Shown piece by piece: positions 11,414-23,067 of a DNA stretch of 64,000 nt. Both the position numbers and the translations under genes were made by a program. Position 1 is the stretch's first letter; each line of letters begins with the position of its first letter. The DNA comes from Anaspis maculata (taxonomy: Eukaryota > Arthropoda > Insecta > Coleoptera > Scraptiidae), in contig CASBRS010000019.1 of assembly GCA_949128115.1 (NCBI GenBank), positions 123,501 to 187,500 of the forward strand, read 5' to 3'. The notes beneath the pieces are model-generated. The model was not told where the DNA came from, made no database searches, and saw only the letters and a program-made list of their open reading frames with translations.

Positions 11414-13454
11414 ACCTATTTATTTACGTAGGTAGGTAATAGGTATGTAGGTATTTAGGCCTAGGTAGTAATGATCTTGTGCTACTATTACTCTAAAAGT
11501 AAAAACAAGGTGAACCGATTCCAGCATTTTTCTATTTTGTAAACACATTTACATGAAACCTGAAACGATCCGCTCTGCCAAAAAGCTCCTGGTAAGATAT
11601 AATTGCAACAAACTAAACGAATTTAGCCAATTGCATCTCAGGGGGTTGGGTTGGCCCAGTGATGACACTGTGATTCGGGGTCGCCGGTTAGAGGGAAAAT
11701 GATACAAATGCACTGGCAGTGAATCGGTGTATTTATCAAAGATTCAAGGAGAATAATTGAACAAAAATAATTAATAGCAAAATTAATTTACCAAGGAAAG
11801 GAGTGATAACATTTACAACATGATATTATTTACGTGGAATTATCAAATTACTGGATTAAAATTTACAAACGTGACGTTCAAATTCGGACTTATTTTAGAC
11901 CTCTTGAAGAGAGTTTAATAGAACCTCTTGAAGAGAGCTTTCGCAACAATAATTAAAAATTAGCTGAACAGACTTCAAACACAATTTAACAAACAAAAAA
12001 AAAAGAAACAAAATTTTGTCACTGAGGAAGTGACTCAGAATGACTACGACAGTTCGCAATATTCCAGTCAAGTCTAGTTAGTTAACGCAGTAATTTCCAA
12101 CACACACAATTACAAAAGGACTTACGAATCACTGTTGAAGCTTAATTGTAGACACTGTAAATTTATTTTTGCTACCGAGGGCCCTAGGTTTTCGCGCGAC
12201 TAGCAGGTCTAGCTCCAATTTCAGATTTTACAATGGCTCTCGATAACTAGGCGCCAACAGTGCAGGCAACAACAAAATATGTGAGGAAATAAAACGAAGG
12301 TGGAACTTTATTACACTAGACTAGCACTCAACTGGGAATATTTCCAAAAAGGCAACAACGTGGCTCTCGGTCCGATAACGTCGTCTTCCTCCAGCTAATG
12401 TTGCTAACTGAACCACTGAAGTAAAGGTATTAACTGATGGTCGTTGAAATTCTGCGTCTGGCCTGTTGCAGAATGGTCACAATCACACAAATTTCTCGAC
12501 GAAAACTTCAGGAAAACACAATCACCAAGACGGAAAAGGAAAACCCTGAAAACCACTAATCAATCGCGAATCTAAATTGATAATTTAGTCGTAGGTACCT
12601 TATCCAATAAGGGTTTTCTTTACAAAATCAAAGAACGGCTGAACCGCACCTACACCAGATTCTTGCTCGAAGTGGATTTAGGTATACACACCACGCGTTG
12701 GAACGTGAGCGGTTATAGCGCTAAAAGAAGAATTACCATTTTTAAATTGTCTCAGACCGATATGAACAAATCTCACCTCTCGCCGGGAAAAATCCTACTT
12801 CGTAACAGTTTCTTTCCAAAGAAAGAGAAGCCTGAATAAGCGACAAATTATCAAATTGCGACGATTTTCATGCACGAAAATAGCGTGACGTCCGGCAAGA
12901 ACGCTGCGGATAGAATCACAAAAACTCCAGCGCGCTGTTATCAGCACCGAAAAAGCGCGTTCTTACAACATTTTCTTCTTCACACCAGGAATTCCAAACA
13001 AACTACAAACTTTTGAGAACCATTTACTTGATGAAAATTCAGACCGTTACATAATAAACTGTTCATTGGCACTTCTTGGAAACGCTCTGCCAGGAATTAA
13101 GAGTTCTGAGCTATTGAAATAGGGGCGCGGGCGCAGCAGCAGCAACAATCGGAAGAAGCTTCATTTTACTTCAGTTCGCAGTCGCTACTCTTTGTTTTGT
13201 CAAATTACGCAAATGAGCAAAAGAAATCTTATTGCCTTATTTACTTTTTACTAAGACGTGTGTGTGTGTGTCTTACTTTACTTTTGTACAGTGCATTGGT
13301 TCAGAAAAGGTATGTACCTACTTATTTCTTTCTTTCTCGGGAATTTATTGCAATTTTAATAGCTTCATTTTCCTAAAGCTATCAATCATAATCCTAGTAT
13401 TAAAGACTTACTTTTTTTTTGTAGAAAACCATATACAAACGCCCTCGCGGTATC
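11414..13454. other. non-coding part of hAT with a possible inserted LTR region
   Basis: No coding frame. It begins with a CCTATTTA/GTAGGTA-rich tract (11413-11470). A short direct duplication (AACCTCTTGAAGAGAG) sits near 11900-11940. Bases 12259-12810 resemble a minus-strand LTR. The end, including a T-run followed by AG at about 13423, may be the 5' leader or an intron end of the transposase gene. Confidence 0.4.
12259..12810 (-). mobile_element. possible solo or partial LTR (tentative)
   Basis: On the minus strand the segment starts TGTTACGAAG, holds an AATAAA near its end, and finishes TTGCCTGCA. Four bases later comes TGGCGCC, the start of a lysine-tRNA-type primer-binding site. No partner LTR or gag-pol is found nearby, so this may be coincidence. 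Confidence 0.3.
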
Positions 13455-16400
13455 ATGGCCTCTTCTTCACGACAACGGTTCTCTAGTTCAGATTCCGACG
13501 ATGTTGAAGAACCGCCGACTTTGAAAAAACTAAAGAAGAGCTACGCAGAAAATTATCAGCCAAAGTGGGAACAGGATGAGAGATTCAAAGGTTGGCTCTC
13601 CAAGAGTAAGAAGGGGTCAACATACTGCTTCTGTAAAGCCTGCAATAAGAACTTCATATGTGGGAAGTCCGAAATTGAAAAGCACGCCAAGGGAAAAAAC
13701 ATCTTTCCAACGCCAAGAGAATCGCGCGGCAGCAAACTTTAACTGATATGCCAACATTGCAGCAGAGAGCAGCGATACAACGCCAAGTTAAAGAAGCAGA
13801 AATCAAATTAGCCACTTTCGCGGTAGAGCATAATATTGCTTTCAATTCGTTGGACCATCTTGCAAAATTAAACCGTGAAATTTATTCTGACTCGGAAATT
13901 GCTAAAAATGTAACTTGTGGGAGAAGTAAAGCCACAGCCATGGAGGGTAGAGATAAGGAGACTACACGGCCTGCTCAAAAGTGGTTCGTTTCTATGTAGT
14001 AGAGTTTTTCAGGCCTGAGTTAGAGAGACCTGGATCTGGTCACCCAGAGAGTGACGAAAGCCAAGTCATTGAGCGAGAGGGTATAGAGAGAGAGAAAGCT
14101 AGAGCACTAGAGTATTTGCACGTCAGGGTGTGGTGCCATTGCTTGTTACTAAACCACCCTGCGTCACAGTCAAAATGCATGACATGAGCCGTCAATATTT
14201 TTGTTTAGGTTAAGTCGACTGTTCCATCTTTCAACACAGATTTTTTCACTAAATTCAACAGAAACTCTTAAAAACTGTTCTAGTCATGTATATTGTGTTC
14301 CGTACATAGCAGACGCTTTCGATCACCGTATTTCAAGTACTGCTGGCATTTCGTCGAACGAACTAGGTTTCATCATCCAACTCATTCCGTCGAACGCAAA
14401 TTCCGTTGATCGTTGAATGCAGTAACCGTCGACGTGGTGACCCCATCGTGAAGATAGACTTGTAATTGCCGTACGCGCAGTAGGTATATTATGTATTTCA
14501 GTGGGTACTGGCCCCGAACAGCTGGAAAACCCAAAAAGTACAATAATAGAAGTTCATCAATTTCGCAAGATTCTCTACCTGATGGTTTCTTCGGCAAGTT
14601 AAACATTACATCTTCCCGACTCTTGTACTGCTTCACGGTGCAGCTTTTCCGTTTTGGCACTTTTAGCCCGGATTTCGGCGATTTCGGCAAGCAAAATAAT
14701 GAAAATTCAAATTTGTAAACAAATCGTGGAAATGACAAATGTCAATAGCAACCACGCCCACCCCAGCTAACTATGTTTTAAATTTTGACGAGGCCAGGAA
14801 ATGCCGAGATACTGACAGAGAATACCGATATATCCCTTTCATAGCTTCGTCTCTCTAGGTACAGTCTCTCTAGCCTGAGTGGAACACCCGCGCTGCAGCG
14901 GAAAATTATGCAAGCTTGTTGCGGGCTACTAGACCCATGCAGGAATTCAAAGCCGTTGTCAATTTGAAAGATTCACACGTCACGATTTTGTCCCTGGTCT
15001 CTGCTTGTATTCCGCCAGGTTTTATCGAGTTCCGTTCATGTCTGCTTTGTTCCGTTGTGCTACGTATTGTATTCGAGTTACTTTCTGCTGAGTGTTTTTG
15101 TGTTAATTCACCTTCGGGCCTCATTTTGTGTACTCTGCAGACCGAGGTTCAGACTGTTCCACTAGGTACCCAAATCCACAGAACTACCGGCCGCCGGCCG
15201 CGGCAATGGATGGCCGGCCAGAGAACTTTCGTCCAAGCCTTCGACGGCCACACATTATTCAGGTAATTTTTTTCTGGCTGGCCGTCCATTGTCAATAAGC
15301 AGTGTAGGTACCTAAAAACGTGGAATAAAAAATGGTGAAAAGAACTCCCAGCTTCTTCCGACCTTACAGACTGAAGTGGCAGATCAATCATTGAGTACAC
15401 GGGTACACGGGAGTTTTAGCCCTGCATCAGTTTCAGCTGTTCTGACTTCTGACTGATCTGACTTCTGACAAAATGAATAGGTAACCTTCGGAATAAATTG
15501 TGACAGGTCCCTACAGATTTTTTTTTAAATTGCAGGTTTCTATAAACAACTAGGCCTTAGTGGAACACTTGCGCTGCTGTGGAAAAATTTATAACTGAAA
15601 CCTGACGACACAAAATCATACCGTTTTTTTTGACAGCTTTCACTACTCGTTCAGTCTCCTTTATATACCCTCCATGGCCACAGCCATTGTCAACAACGTG
15701 ACAGGGAAGTTTTGTTTTGAAATAGTGTTATGCTTGTTACGTAAAACCAAATTTTCACTGATAGTTGACGAGTCTACGGACAAAGGTGATACCAAGCATT
15801 TGGCACTGGTAGTCAGATTATTCGATGACGAAACCCAAAATGTGTTAGATTTGTTTCTAGCTTTATTACCGGTACCATCAGCAACAGCTGATGCCCTTTA
15901 TAGGGAAATAACATTTTTCACCGAAAACCGTATTCCATACAAAGATAACATGGTGGGTTTTGCAGCGGATGGCGCCAGTGCTATGATGGGGGTCCGTCAT
16001 TCCCTCTCCGTTTTACTGAAAAACGATATTCCAAATTTATTCATCATGAAATGTATATGTCATTCGTTTGCTTCATGTGCAAATTATGCATGCGAGCAAT
16101 TGCCCTCCAATATTGAGGAGACAGCAAGAAATATCTATTCATTCTTAAAATACAGCTTCAAGAGACAGTCTGACTTGATCGAATTTCAAAACTTTTTGGA
16201 AATAAAGCCGCACAAAATTTTACACCCCAGTCAGATTAGGTGGTTATCGCTTCTTTCGGTAGTGAAAAGGCTTTTGGAGCAATACAACGCCCTGAATTTG
16301 TATTTTACGAACGCTTACTTGGTTGGCAGAATACCAGCTGCTGAAGACATCCTTTATAAGCTTAGGGATCCGTCTTTTCGCTTATATTTGGAATTTTTGG

Positions 16401-17227
16401 ACTTCGCTTTGCCACTTTTCAACAGCTTGACGTTGGAAATGCAATCAGAAAATGTGAAGATACATATCCTATACCAAAGAGTCGAGTCTGTTTTGAAAAC
16501 CATTCTGGGATGTTACATGAAGAAAGAATATCTCAACTCAACGGAATTGGAAAATGTTCAATTTAAAAACCCGCACAATTTCATGCAAATTGAAAATATT
16601 TACTTAGGTGCGGTAGTTGTTGGGAAGATTCAAAATAACATGCACAACTTGGACAGAAACGAATTATTAAATTTCAGAAAACGATGTTTGGAATTTTTGA
16701 TTGAGGGATGTGACCAGATTTTCAAACGATTCAACTTCAAAGATCAGTCTTAAAAAGTGATCAAACAACTGAGTTCACTTGATCCCAAATCAGTGTTGGC
16801 AAAAAAAGTTGATTCCATTGCGCCTTTGGCAATACTTTTTCCAAATTTGGTTGATGTGGGAAAACTGAACGATTTGGACCGAGAATGGCGTGAAATTCAA
16901 AACATCGACTTAAGTGTATATGGGAATAGTACTATTTTAGAGTTCTGGACAAAAATCAGTAAATTGAATGCAGGAGATAACACAGTCCTATATCCAAATC
17001 TGTGCAGTTTTGTTTTTAAATTACTTTGCCTACCACACTCAAGTGCGACAGTTGAACGTATATTTTCTCAAGTAAACTTGAACAAAACCAAAATTCGAAA
17101 TCGCCTGTCAACAAAAACCTTGACTGGAATCCTGCACACAAAAAATTATGCAAAGAACAGCAGCTGTTTTGAATTTAAAATTGAGCAGGACTTGATCTCA
17201 AAAATGAACGATAACATTTATACATAA
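13455..17227 (+). pseudogene. hAT transposase, interrupted
   Basis: The protein begins MASSSRQRFSS and carries a zinc-finger-like segment near residues 55-80 (YCFCKACNKNF with a following histidine). A one-base frameshift in the A-run near 13697-13703 moves the frame to the part containing TLQQRAAIQRQVKEAEIKLA. At 13939 the frame is broken by a 1.7 kb insertion and resumes at 15677. The catalytic core follows: SLIVDESTD (first Asp, near 15755), GFAADGASAMMG (second Asp, near 15960) and KCICHSFA. The C-terminal dimerisation region has SSATVERIFSQ, with the third acidic residue, near 17040. One in-frame TAA stop lies at 16751. The layout matches BED/TTF-type hAT proteins known from animals. Frameshift, insertion and stop make it inactive. 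Confidence 0.92.
13940..15676. mobile_element. Mutator-like TIR element inserted in the hAT transposase
   Basis: The ends are inverted repeats beginning ATGGAGGGTA and continuing through AAGGAGACT (left GGTAGAGATAAGG, right GGTATATAAAGG). The target GCCACAGCC is duplicated on both sides (13931-13939 and 15677-15685), 9 bp as in Mutator-like elements. The transposase reading frame is continuous if the insert and one target copy are removed, which confirms the boundaries. The interior (1.7 kb) has no transposase; 14700-14740 and other short frames are unrecognised. Confidence 0.82.
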
Positions 17228-17539
17228 ATATTCAGCCCGGAAGGGCTCTTAGAAAACCGGTGTGAAGACAGCAAACTTGAGATAGCAGAAATTTTACCGA
17301 AGATTGCCGAACGCCCAGTGGCGCACCACAGATCAAGATTCATACGTGCATGCCTCTAGTTGATGTATTCGGCATAAAGAAAAGTAGAAAACCTCAATAA
17401 AGCATGTCAAGATTATGGCACCCGTTTGTGCTTTCACACAAACTCATCAATCGGAATAACTAAACTTAATTTTTCTTTTCTTAATTATTTGAATCATCTC
17501 GACAATCGAAATAATTCAGCAATCATTTCTTCGGGAACG

Positions 17540-19560
17540 CAAATTATGATCACTTTTATATAAACGTAAGTTGTAGAGCTCATCCAGAGCAAGAATTTCA
17601 AGCGAGAAAATCAACTCGCACTAGGTTTCCCGGGGGTTAAAACTCACCCCAAACACTAAGTTGTCACCTAGAAACAGAGATTCGCATAAAGTGCCCAAAC
17701 AAAATAATTGTTTTTTCGGGAACGCAAATTGTGATTCTTTTTATACTGATATAAGTCGTAGAGCTCATCCAGAGCAACAATTTCATGCAAGAAAATCAAC
17801 TCGCACTAGGTTTCCCGGGGGTTAAAACTCACCCCAAACACTAAGTTGTCACCTAGAAACGGAGATTCGCATAAAGTGCCCACACAAAATAATTGTTTTT
17901 TCGGGAACGCAAATTGTGATCCATTTTATACTGATATAAAGTCGTAGAGCTTATCCAGAGCAACAATTTCATGCAAGAAAATCAACTCGCACTAGGTTTC
18001 CCGGGGGTTAAAACTCACCCCAAACACTAAGTTGTCACCTAGAAACGGAGATTCGCATAAAGTGCCCACACAAAATAATTGTTTTTTCGGGAACGCAAAT
18101 TGTGATCCTTTTTATACTGATATAAGTCGTAGAGCTCATCCAGAGCAACAATTTCATGCAAGAAAATCAACTCGCACTAGGTTTCCTGGGGGTTAAAACT
18201 CACCCCAAACACTAAGTTGTCACCTAGAAACAGAGATTCGCATAAAGTGCCCACACAAAAAAATTGTTTTTTCGGGAACGCAAATTGTGATTTTTTTTAT
18301 ACTGATGTAAGTCGTAGAGCTCATCCAGAGAAACAATTTCATGCAAGAAAATCAACTCGCACTAGGTTTCCCGGGGATTAAAACTCACCCCAAACACTAA
18401 GTTGTCACCCAGAAACGGAGATTCGCATAAAGTGCCCACACAAAAAAATTGTTTTTTCGGGAACGCAAATTGTGATCCTTTTTATACTGATATAAGTCGT
18501 AGAGCTCATCCAGAGCAACAATTTCATGCAAGAAAATCAGCTCGCACTAGGTTTCCCGGGGGTTAAAACTCACCCCAAACACTAAGTTGTCACCTAGAAA
18601 CGGAGGTTCGCATAAAGTACCCACACAAAAAAAATGTTTTTCGGGAACGCAAATTGTGATCCTTTTTATACTGATATAAGTCGTAGAGCTCATCCAGAGC
18701 CACAATTTCATGCAAGAAAATCAACTCGCACTAGGTTTCCCGGGGGTTAAAACTCACCCCAAACACTAAGTTGTCACCTAGAAACAGAGACTCGCATAAA
18801 GTGCCCACAAAAAAAAATTGTTTTATGAGTCGTAGAGCTCATCCAGAGCAACAAGTTCATGCAAGGAAATCAACTCGCACTAGGTTTTCCGGGGGTTAAA
18901 ACTCACCCCAAACACTAAGTTGTCACCTAGAAACGGAGATTCGCATAAAGTGCCCACACAAAATAATTGTTTTTTCGGGAACGCAAATTGTGATCCATTT
19001 TATACTGATATAAAGTCGTAGAGCTTATCCAGAGCAACAATTTCATGCAAGAAAATCAACTCGCACTAGGTTTCCCGGGGGTTAAAACTCACCCCAAACA
19101 CTAAGTTGTCACCTAGAAACGGAGATTCGCATAAAGTGCCCACACAAAATAATTGTTTTTTCGGGAACGCAAATTGTGATCCTTTTTATACTGATATAAG
19201 TCGTAGAGCTCATCCAGAGCAACAATTCCATGCAAGAAAATCAACTCGCACTAGGTTTCCTGGGGGTTAAAACTCACCCCAAACACTAAGTTGTCACCTA
19301 GAAACAGAGATTCGCATAAAGTGCCCACACAAAAAAATTGTTTTTTCGGGAACGCAAATTGTGATTTTTTTTATACTGATGTAAGTCGTAGAGCTCATCC
19401 AGAGAAACAATTTCATGCAAGAAAATCAACTCGCACTAGGTTTCCCGGGGATTAAAACTCACCCCAAACACTAAGTTGTCACCCAGAAACGGAGATTCGC
19501 ATAAAGTGCCCACACAAAAAAATTGTTTTTTCGGGAACGCAAATTGTGATCCTTTTTATA
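17540..19560. repeat. 186-bp satellite array, left block
   Basis: Units are marked by GTCGTAGAGCTCATCCAGAG, with starts at 17572, 17755, 17941, 18126, 18311, 18496, 18680, 18829, 19015, 19200 and 19385. The spacing is 183-186 bp except one 149-bp unit. Bases 17941-19014 recur from 19015 with the same diagnostic variants (GAGCTTATCC, CCTGGGGGTT, CGGGGATTAA), giving a higher-order repeat of 1,074 bp. Each unit contains CCCGGGGGTTAAAACTCACC and TTCGGGAACGCAAATTGTGA. Confidence 0.95.
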
Positions 19561-19568
19561 CCGTGACC

Positions 19569-19724
19569 GGACAATTCGTCCCGCGGACAATTCGTAGCGG
19601 ACAATTCGTCGCGGACAATTCGTCCCGCGGACAATTCGTCCCGCGGACAATTCGTCCCGCGGACAATTCGTCCCGCGGACAATTCGTCTCGCGGACAATT
19701 CGTCTCACGGACAATTCGTCGCAA
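19569..19724. repeat. left arm: 10 tandem 16-bp units
   Basis: Ten copies of GGACAATTCGT plus a variable 3-5 base tail (CCCGC, AGC, CGC, CCCGC four times, CTCGC, CTCAC, CGC). Frames through it give peptide repeats such as RGQFVPRTIR, which are an artefact of the repeat. Confidence 0.95.
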
Positions 19725-19734
19725 AATAATGTTT

Positions 19735-22700
19735 TGCCCTTTGTCTTAACTTTAACAAGTCCCTTTGTCTTTCCTTGTTGCTTTTTGAACTTTAGTAAGC
19801 CCCCTTATTTCTTTTTGTAGTATTTGGAGCCCTACTGCGCAACCTGGTTTCTTCATGTCTTTGGAGCTCTGCTTAGTCCCCTTGCATCATTCCGAGAATT
19901 TTTGCTAGTACACCAAGCTTTGGGAGCACCAGTAAGCCCCCTTATACTTTCATGAGATATTTGGCCCCTATCGAGCCCCTCATCTTCTCTAGTGTAATTT
20001 TTGAGCTCTAATGAGTCCTCTTATGTTTTTCATTGCTTTCAGATTTCCATAAGGCACTTTTTTGCAGTCTTGTGTTATCAAGAACTTCACTGGGCCCCCT
20101 TATTCTATATTCAACGTAACTTGAAGCCCTGCTGCGAGCCCCCTTGAATTTTCCATGAATTCCGGAGCAGCAAGCAGCGTTATGCCGTCATGGCATGTTG
20201 AAGCCCTATCGGGCCCCATTGTGGCTTCAGGTGTAGTTGGAGGCCCGTTGAGCCTCCTTATGTTTTTTCATGACTTTCGGAGTAGGTACCAGTAAGCCCC
20301 ATTTCGCGTTATTTTGTTATACAGAGCTCCATGGGGCCCCCTTGTCTCTTCAATACCGTTTGAAGTTCTGTTGGGCCCCCTTGCACTTTTCCTATAGGCT
20401 TTTGGAGCAGTAGTAAGTCCCTTGTGCCTTTATGTTATATTCGACCCCTAATCCCTTGTTTCTTCAAATATAATTTGGAGCCCTAATGAACCCCCTTAGA
20501 GCCCCTTGAGCCCCCTTGTGTCACCAATATCATTTGAAGCCCTACTAAGCCCCCTTGCATTTTTCCGTGACTTTCTGATTTTTATTGAGCCCTGCGTCAT
20601 TTGGAGCCCTAAAGAGCTCCCTTGTGTGTTTTCGTGGCTTGTGCGTTCTTGCATTGCTGGAAGCCCTAGTGTAAGTCCCTTGTGCCTTCATGTGATATAC
20701 GGAGCCCTTTCGGACCCCCTTGTGTCCGCAAGTGTATAGTTTGGCGCCTAGTGAGCCCTTTTGTTTTTTGTCTGGCTATCAGAATTCCAGTAAGCCCCTT
20801 GTTGCCTTCTTGTGTTATTCGAAGCCCCATTGGGCCCCCTTGTTTCCTCAACGTCTTTTGAAGCCCTGCTGAGCCTCCTTACATCTTTCCGCGACTTTCG
20901 GAGCAGTAGCAAGCACCTTCTGCCTTCAGGAAATATTCGGAGCCCTATCGGGCCCCATTGTGCAAGCAGGTAAGCTTGATTATAAAGAGCTTCATTGGGC
21001 CCCCTTGTCGTATTTTCGTGGCTTTCGGAGCTCTATCGGGTCCCCTTGTGTAGTTTGTGTAGTTTGGAGCCCTCATCAGTCCATTTTTGTTTTTATTGGA
21101 TTTCAGTACTATGCAGTGAGTCGATCTTCTTTTGCCTTTTCTCGTTATAAGAGCCCCTTGTGTCACCAATATCAGATGAAGTTCTACGGAGCTTCCTTGC
21201 ACTTTCCCGTGATTTCTGGATTTTTCATAGGCCCCTTCTGTCCTATGTGTCCACTGGAGCCCTAACGAGCCCCCTCATGTGTTTTCGTGGCTTCCAGAAT
21301 TCCAGTAAGCCATCTTGTGCGCTTTTGCATTTCTGGAAGCCCTAGTGTAAGTCCCTTGTGCCTCCATGTAATATACGAAGCCCTATCGGACCCTCTTGTG
21401 TCCGCAAGTGTAGTTTGGAGCCCTAGTGAGCCCCCTTGGGTCCATAAGTATAGCTTGGAGGCCTAGTGAGCCCCCTTGTGTCCATAAGTATAGCTTGGTG
21501 CCCTAGTGAGCCCCCTTGTGTTTTTCCATGACTATCAGAAGTCCAGTGAGCCCCCTGTTGCCGTCTTATGTCATCCAGAGCGTCAGTGGGCCCCCTTGTT
21601 TCTTCAATACGTCTTTTGAAGCCGTGCTGAGCCCCCTTACATCTTTCAGTGGCTTCCGGAGCAGCAGTAAGCACCTTGTGTCTTCATGTGATATTCAGAG
21701 CCCTATCGAGCCCCCTTGTGTCTTCAAGTGTAGGATGGAGCCCTGATGAGCCGCATTGTGTTTTTTCGTAGCTTCCGGAATTCCAGTGAGCCCCTTTTGC
21801 CTTCTGTTGTTATATAAAGCTCCTTGGGCTCCCTTGTGCTTTTCTGTGATATGCGGAGCCCTATCGGACCCCCTCGTGCCGGTTAGTGTAATTTAGAGTC
21901 CTAGTGTGCCTCTTTTGCATTTTATGGCTTCCAGAAACCCAGTCACCCCCCTTTTGCCTTTTTTGATTATACAAAGCTCCATTGGGCCCCCTTGTTGTAT
22001 TTTCATGGCTTTTGGAGCTCTATCGGGTCCCCTTTGTACCCTTATGTATAGTTTGGAGCGCCAACCAGTCCACTTGTGTTGGCTTTTAGAGTATCATACA
22101 GTAAGTCCCCTTTTGCCTTTTCTTGTTGTGAAGAGCTCCCTGGGCCCCCTTGTGTAACCAATATTATATGAATATCTACGGAGCCTCCTTGCATTTTCCC
22201 GTGATTTCCGGATTTTTGTTAGGCCCCTTGTGCCCCATGTGTCGTTAAGAGCCCTAATGAGCCCCATTATGTGTTTTCGTGGCTTTCAGAATTCCAGTAA
22301 GCCATCTTGTGCGCTTTTACATTGCTGGAAGCCCTAGTGTAAGTCCCTTGTGCCTTCATGTGATATACGGAGCGCTATCGGGCCCCCTTGTGCCCGCAAG
22401 AGTAGTTTGGAGTCCTAGAGAGCCCCCTTGTGTCCATACGTGTAGCTTGGAACCCTAGTGAGCCCCCTCGTTTCCATGAGTGTAGCTTGGAGCCCCAGTG
22501 AGCCCCCTCATGTTCTTCAATGCGACTATCAGAATTCCAGTGAGCCTCCTGTTGCTTTCTTGTGTCATCTGTAGCTGCCGTGAGCCCCCTTGTTTCTTCA
22601 ACGTCTTTTGAAGCCCTGCATGTTGAGCCCCCTTACATCTTTCCGTGGCTTTCGAAGCAGTAGTAAGCACCTTATGCCTCTATGTGATATTCGAGTCCTC

Positions 22701-22890
22701 TCGAAGCTCCATAAGGCCCCCTTGTGTTTTCAATATCGTTTGAAGCCTTGCTGAGCCCCGTTGCATTTTTTCGTGGCGTTCGGATCTCTGTCGGAACCCC
22801 TTGCATTTGCTTATGATTTTCAGATCCTTTTATTGAGCCCCCTTGTGTCTTCATGTGTAATATAACCCCCTTACCTTCCGAAGCCATCAC
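19735..22890. repeat. minisatellite core of the nested FoldBack-like element
   Basis: Degenerate units of roughly 50-65 bp are built on GGAGCCCTA(G/A)TGAGCCCCC plus TTGTGT and a variable 20-30 bp filler. Larger blocks also repeat: 21183-21400 matches 22176-22390 at a spacing of 993 bp, and part of the same block occurs near 20600-20720. It is more GC-rich than its surroundings. No stable coding frame. Confidence 0.9.
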
Positions 22891-22893
22891 TTG

Positions 22894-23062
22894 CGACGAA
22901 TTGTCCGCGGGACGAATTGTCCGTGAGACGAATTGTCCGCGGGACGAATTGTCCGCGGGACGAATTGTCCGCGGGACGAATTGTCCGCGGGACGAACTGT
23001 CCGCGGGACGAATTGTCCGCGACGAATTGTCCGCTACGAATTGTCCGCGGGACGAATTGTCC
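22894..23062. repeat. right arm: 11 tandem 16-bp units, inverted
   Basis: Eleven copies of the reverse-complement unit (GCGGGACGAATTGTCC), with GACGAATTG, CTACGAATTG and TGAGACGAATTG variants placed as on the left arm in mirror order. One unit has GACGAACTGTCC. The element then ends TAGCA(C). Confidence 0.94.
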
Positions 23063-23067
23063 TAGCA

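Larger units (their letters stand above)
19561..23067. mobile_element. nested FoldBack-like element with 16-bp-repeat arms
   Basis: It is inserted in the satellite arm, duplicating CCTTTTTATA (19551-19560 and 23068-23077; 9 or 10 bp because the ends share a base). The arms are tandem copies of GGACAATTCGTCCCGC, 10 on the left and 11 inverted on the right. Variant units occur in nearly mirrored order (an AGC unit second and a CGC unit third from each end, a CTCAC unit near each inner end). The centre (about 3.1 kb) is a GAGCCCCCTTGTG-type minisatellite. No protein gene is seen. Long repeat-built arms and a 9-10-bp duplication point to the FB/Mutator group. Confidence 0.9.

Noticed and set aside
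19569..19724. CRISPR-like appearance of short regular repeats
   Set aside because: The units are contiguous with no unique spacers, form inverted arms of a transposon and lie in eukaryotic DNA.
19471..19820. Frames giving RGQFVPRTIR- or NCPRDELSAGRI-type repeat peptides, also at 22853-23157
   Set aside because: They are translations of the 16-bp tandem repeat in several frames on both strands; nothing indicates a real protein.
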